64,000 nucleotides of DNA from Streptomyces spirodelae (lineage in GTDB: Bacteria; Actinomycetota; Actinomycetes; Streptomycetales; Streptomycetaceae): positions 124,001 through 188,000 of the forward strand of contig NZ_JAFFZN010000004.1 in the NCBI RefSeq assembly GCF_017676385.1, in the 5' to 3' direction. The notes below the pieces were generated by a model. The model was given only the letters and a program-made list of their open reading frames with translations. It did not search any database and was not told the origin of the DNA. Position 1 is the first letter of the stretch. Every line of letters starts with the position of its first letter. The translations under genes were made by a program, and so were the position numbers. Below are positions 61,553 to 64,000 of this stretch, in pieces.

Positions 61553-63555
61553 CCATGAGCGCGGGCTGGTATCTGCGGCGGCTGTCCCGGATGGGTCCGC
61601 AGGAGGTCGCGGGCCGGGTGGGCGACACGGTGCGCAGGCGGCGGTGGCGGTCGGCGCTGCCCGACTGCCCGAGCGTGACGGGAGCGCGGTTCACCGCGGT
61701 TCTGCCCGCCGGGACGATCGCCGCCATACCCTCCGACGCCGCGAAGCGTCTGATCGCCGAGGCGGATCGGCTGATGGACGGGCACGCCGAGTACTTCGGG
61801 GTGGTACGCGACGACCTGGCAGACCCGGACTGGTCGTACGACCCGAAGACCGGGCGCCGGGCCCCGGCGGGCTACGCCTTCGACGTGCCGTACCGCAGCG
61901 AGGACGCGGTCGGGGACATCAAGCAGATCTGGGAGCCGTCCCGGCATCAGTACCTCACCCAGCTCGCCGCCGCCTACGCGATCACCGGGAACGAGCGGTA
62001 CGCCGAGCGCGTGGCCGCGCATCTGCGGTCGTGGTGGGCGGCCAACCCGCCGCTGCGCGGCGTCCACTGGATCAGCGGCATCGAGCTGGGCATCCGGCTG
62101 CTGTCCTGGGTGTGGATCCGCCGGCTGCTCGACGGCTGGCCGGGCGCGGCCGCTCTGTTCGAGAGCAACCCGGTGGCGCTGGAGCAGATCTGGCACCACC
62201 AGCGCTGGCTGGCCGCCTTCCCCAGCCGCGGCTCCTCGGCGAACAACCACGTCATCGCCGAGGCCGCCGGACAGTTCGCCGCATCCTGCGCGTTCGGCTG
62301 GTTCCCCTCCTCGGCGCGCCGGCGGGCCGACGCGCTGCGGTCGCTCGACCGGCATCTGCGCGGCAACACCTTCCTCTCCGGCCTCAACCGTGAGCTCGCC
62401 ACCGAGTACCACGGTCTGGTGCTGGAGCTCGGCCTGGCCGCTGTGGCCGAGGCGGACGCCGCGGGCGTATCGGTGCCCGCGACGGTCCGGCTGGTGCTGC
62501 TGCGGATGACCGACGCGCTCGCGGCCGTCGTGGACAGTCACCTGCGGCCGCCGCGCCAGGGCGACGCGGACGACGGGCACGGTCTGGTCCTGGACGGCGC
62601 CGGCACCGACCGCTGGGCCTCCCTGCTGGCCACCGGGCACGCCGTCTTCGGCCGGCTCGCCTGGTGGCCGGAGGTGACCGGCACCGATGTGCGCACCCCG
62701 CTGCTGGCCGCGCTCATCCGGCCGTACGCGGAGGAGCGGACCCCACCGGCCGTGTCCCGCCCGGCAAGCAGGCCGGCCCACTTCGCCGACGCGGGGCTCA
62801 CCATCCTGCGCGGCCCGGGAGAGATCTGGTGCCGCTGCGACGGGGGCCCGCACGGGTTCCTGGCCATCGCCGCACATGCCCACGCGGACGCGCTGTCGGT
62901 GGAGGTACGGCACGACGGGGTCGATGTGCTCGCCGACCCGGGGACGTACTGCTACCACGGGCAGCCCGAGTGGCGGCGGTACTTCCGCTCGACCCTCGCC
63001 CACAACACCCTGCAGCTGGACGACGGCGACCAGTCCGTCTCGGGCGGCCCGTTCCTGTGGACCCGGCATGCCAGGAGCCGTGTGCTGGCCGTGGACATCT
63101 CCGACCCGAGTGTGGCCCGCTGGTGTGCCGAGCACGACGGCTACCAGCCCTCCGTACACCGCCGCCGGGTGGAGTTGGCCGCCGCGAGCCAGGAGCTGCG
63201 AGTGGTCGACGAGGTCCGCGGGCAGTACAGCTCGCGCAGGGCCGTGCGCCTGGCGTTCCACCTCGGCCCCGCGATCACCGCGGACCTGGTGGGGAACCGA
63301 GCGGAGCTCAGCTGGACCCGGGACGGCGAGGAGCGCTCCGCGGTGCTCGACCTGCCAGGTCAGCTGTCCTGGCGGGCGCATCGCGGCGAGACCGACCCTT
63401 CCCCATGCCCTTCGAGCAGGGAATACCCCATGCTGGGCTGGTACTCAGCCGGCTTCGGGCGCAAGGAACCAGCCACCACGCTGGTCGGTACCGGCTTCGC
63501 CGACGGCGGTGTGCAGTCGGGGGAGTTCGTCACCGTACTCGGGTTCCGCGGCTAG
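61549..63555 (+). CDS. Heparinase II/III-family lyase
   Basis: Protein of 668 aa. The N-terminal half is an alpha/alpha-toroid (SRHQYLTQLAAAYAITGNER, WISGIELGIRLLSWVWI, SSANNHVIAEAAGQFAASC). The C-terminal beta-sandwich has the PF07940 signature LADPGTYCYHGQ and FRSTLAHNTLQLDDGDQ, with catalytic-type Tyr and His. No signal peptide, which is unusual for a secreted lyase; in biosynthesis clusters such proteins may act in the cytoplasm or be exported otherwise. Overlaps the previous gene (ATGA). Acts on uronate-containing chains. Confidence 0.9.
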   Translation: MTMSAGWYLRRLSRMGPQEVAGRVGDTVRRRRWRSALPDCPSVTGARFTAVLPAGTIAAIPSDAAKRLIAEADRLMDGHAEYFGVVRDDLADPDWSYDPKTGRRAPAGYAFDVPYRSEDAVGDIKQIWEPSRHQYLTQLAAAYAITGNERYAERVAAHLRSWWAANPPLRGVHWISGIELGIRLLSWVWIRRLLDGWPGAAALFESNPVALEQIWHHQRWLAAFPSRGSSANNHVIAEAAGQFAASCAFGWFPSSARRRADALRSLDRHLRGNTFLSGLNRELATEYHGLVLELGLAAVAEADAAGVSVPATVRLVLLRMTDALAAVVDSHLRPPRQGDADDGHGLVLDGAGTDRWASLLATGHAVFGRLAWWPEVTGTDVRTPLLAALIRPYAEERTPPAVSRPASRPAHFADAGLTILRGPGEIWCRCDGGPHGFLAIAAHAHADALSVEVRHDGVDVLADPGTYCYHGQPEWRRYFRSTLAHNTLQLDDGDQSVSGGPFLWTRHARSRVLAVDISDPSVARWCAEHDGYQPSVHRRRVELAAASQELRVVDEVRGQYSSRRAVRLAFHLGPAITADLVGNRAELSWTRDGEERSAVLDLPGQLSWRAHRGETDPSPCPSSREYPMLGWYSAGFGRKEPATTLVGTGFADGGVQSGEFVTVLGFRG

Positions 63556-63564
63556 GGAGGACGG

Positions 63565-64000
63565 GTGGGGACCAAGAGGCGGAAGAGGGCGTTACCGGTC
63601 GCGGTGGCGGTGCTGGCCCTGCTGGCTGCGACCGGTTGTGTGAGCACGCCGGGCGCCCCGGCGGAGCCGACCGACGCGCCCTCCGCATCCGCGGCCAGGT
63701 CCGTGGCCCGGGTGTGCGCCAAGCCTGTCGGCGGGCCGTCGAAGGCACCGGCGGGAGCGGTCCCGGTCGATCCCGCGGTGGTCGGTGACCTGGCGGCGAG
63801 GACCCGGAGCAGCCCTGCGAACACCACCTTCTGGCTGCGGCCGGGCAAGCACAGGCTCGAACCGGAACGGCACGCCCAGGTCGTCCCCAAGAAGGGGAAC
63901 AGGTACCTCGGCGCGCCAGGCGCGGTGCTCGACGGCCGGAAGACCAACCAGTACGCGTTCGGCGGCAGCGCCCGCGACGTCACCATTCGCCACCTGACGG
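63565..64000 (+). CDS. Lipoprotein, possible parallel beta-helix protein (truncated by window)
   Basis: Partial gene, 145 codons visible. The GTG start has GGGAGGAC upstream. The signal peptide ends in a lipobox LAATGC, so it is lipid-anchored. After an Ala/Pro-rich linker, residues about 88-145 (TTFWLRPGKHRLEP, GAPGAVLDGRKTN, FGGSARDVTIRHLT) look like the first coils of a right-handed parallel beta-helix as in pectate-lyase/NosD/AlgG proteins. It is the last visible gene of the operon; a carbohydrate epimerase or lyase role is plausible. The rest lies beyond the window. Confidence 0.78.
   Translation, partial: MGTKRRKRALPVAVAVLALLAATGCVSTPGAPAEPTDAPSASAARSVARVCAKPVGGPSKAPAGAVPVDPAVVGDLAARTRSSPANTTFWLRPGKHRLEPERHAQVVPKKGNRYLGAPGAVLDGRKTNQYAFGGSARDVTIRHLT

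Overview
The window is high-GC DNA with GTG and TTG starts, many four-base overlaps between genes, and families typical of Streptomyces: a chitinase behind DasR-like boxes, a SARP regulator, several TetR/GntR/PadR/MerR regulators, and a sugar ABC system that carries no ATPase of its own. I read it as Streptomyces (or a close relative), with the gene mix of an accessory chromosomal region. No rRNA, tRNA, CRISPR array or complete insertion sequence was seen.

Layout. 1-1.1 kb: a metal-resistance pair (CmtR-like ArsR regulator and CDF-type exporter with a Cys-rich tail). 1.4-10.3 kb: single genes (haloalkane dehalogenase-like hydrolase, small membrane protein, P-loop kinase, secreted GH18 chitinase, RNase H with a C-terminal Cys motif, methyltransferase, remnants of an HMA protein and an FAD monooxygenase, DUF1963, DUF1772, alpha/beta hydrolase). 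10.3-22.1 kb: regulator/enzyme pairs, mostly divergent: TetR with a TIM-barrel-like protein, MerR with an imine-reductase-like enzyme, TetR with a quinone-oxidoreductase-like enzyme, TetR with a serine hydrolase, SARP with an alpha/beta hydrolase. 22.2-29.1 kb: an oligosaccharide uptake operon on the minus strand (GH13 glucosidase, lipoprotein, two permeases) preceded by a second, orphan binding protein. 29.3-34.6 kb: PadR/MacB-FtsX type ABC operon convergent with a DrrA-like ATPase whose permease is cut short. 34.8-39.1 kb: an ornithine/lysine/arginine decarboxylase and a TPR protein.

39.3-47.6 kb is the most interesting block. It is a divergent catabolic island: on the minus strand two tandem AA_synth (DUF1185) proteins, an alpha/beta hydrolase, an aldehyde dehydrogenase, a tautomerase and a luciferase-like flavin monooxygenase; on the plus strand a BCCT transporter, a SnoaL-like protein, a flavin reductase and a GntR regulator. 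The content fits uptake of a quaternary-ammonium (betaine-type) compound followed by two-component flavin monooxygenase attack and conversion of the aldehyde/amide products. The substrate is not determined by sequence, and I know of no described pathway with exactly this composition. A motif (TTGYATGSCAG) occurs three times in the shared intergenic region.

47.7-50.0 kb holds gene fragments, a cis-prenyltransferase with degraded catalytic motifs, and a RimJ-like acetyltransferase. 50.4-64.0 kb is an exopolysaccharide operon: polyprenyl glycosylphosphotransferase, AlgD-like nucleotide-sugar dehydrogenase, GT4 glycosyltransferase, two Wzz-like proteins (one with a nucleotide-binding-like domain that lacks Walker A), an AsnB amidotransferase, an ADH/GFO-IDH fusion, a heparinase II/III-family lyase, and a lipoprotein that runs off the end of the window. 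Together they suggest a uronate-containing, possibly amidated, surface polymer.
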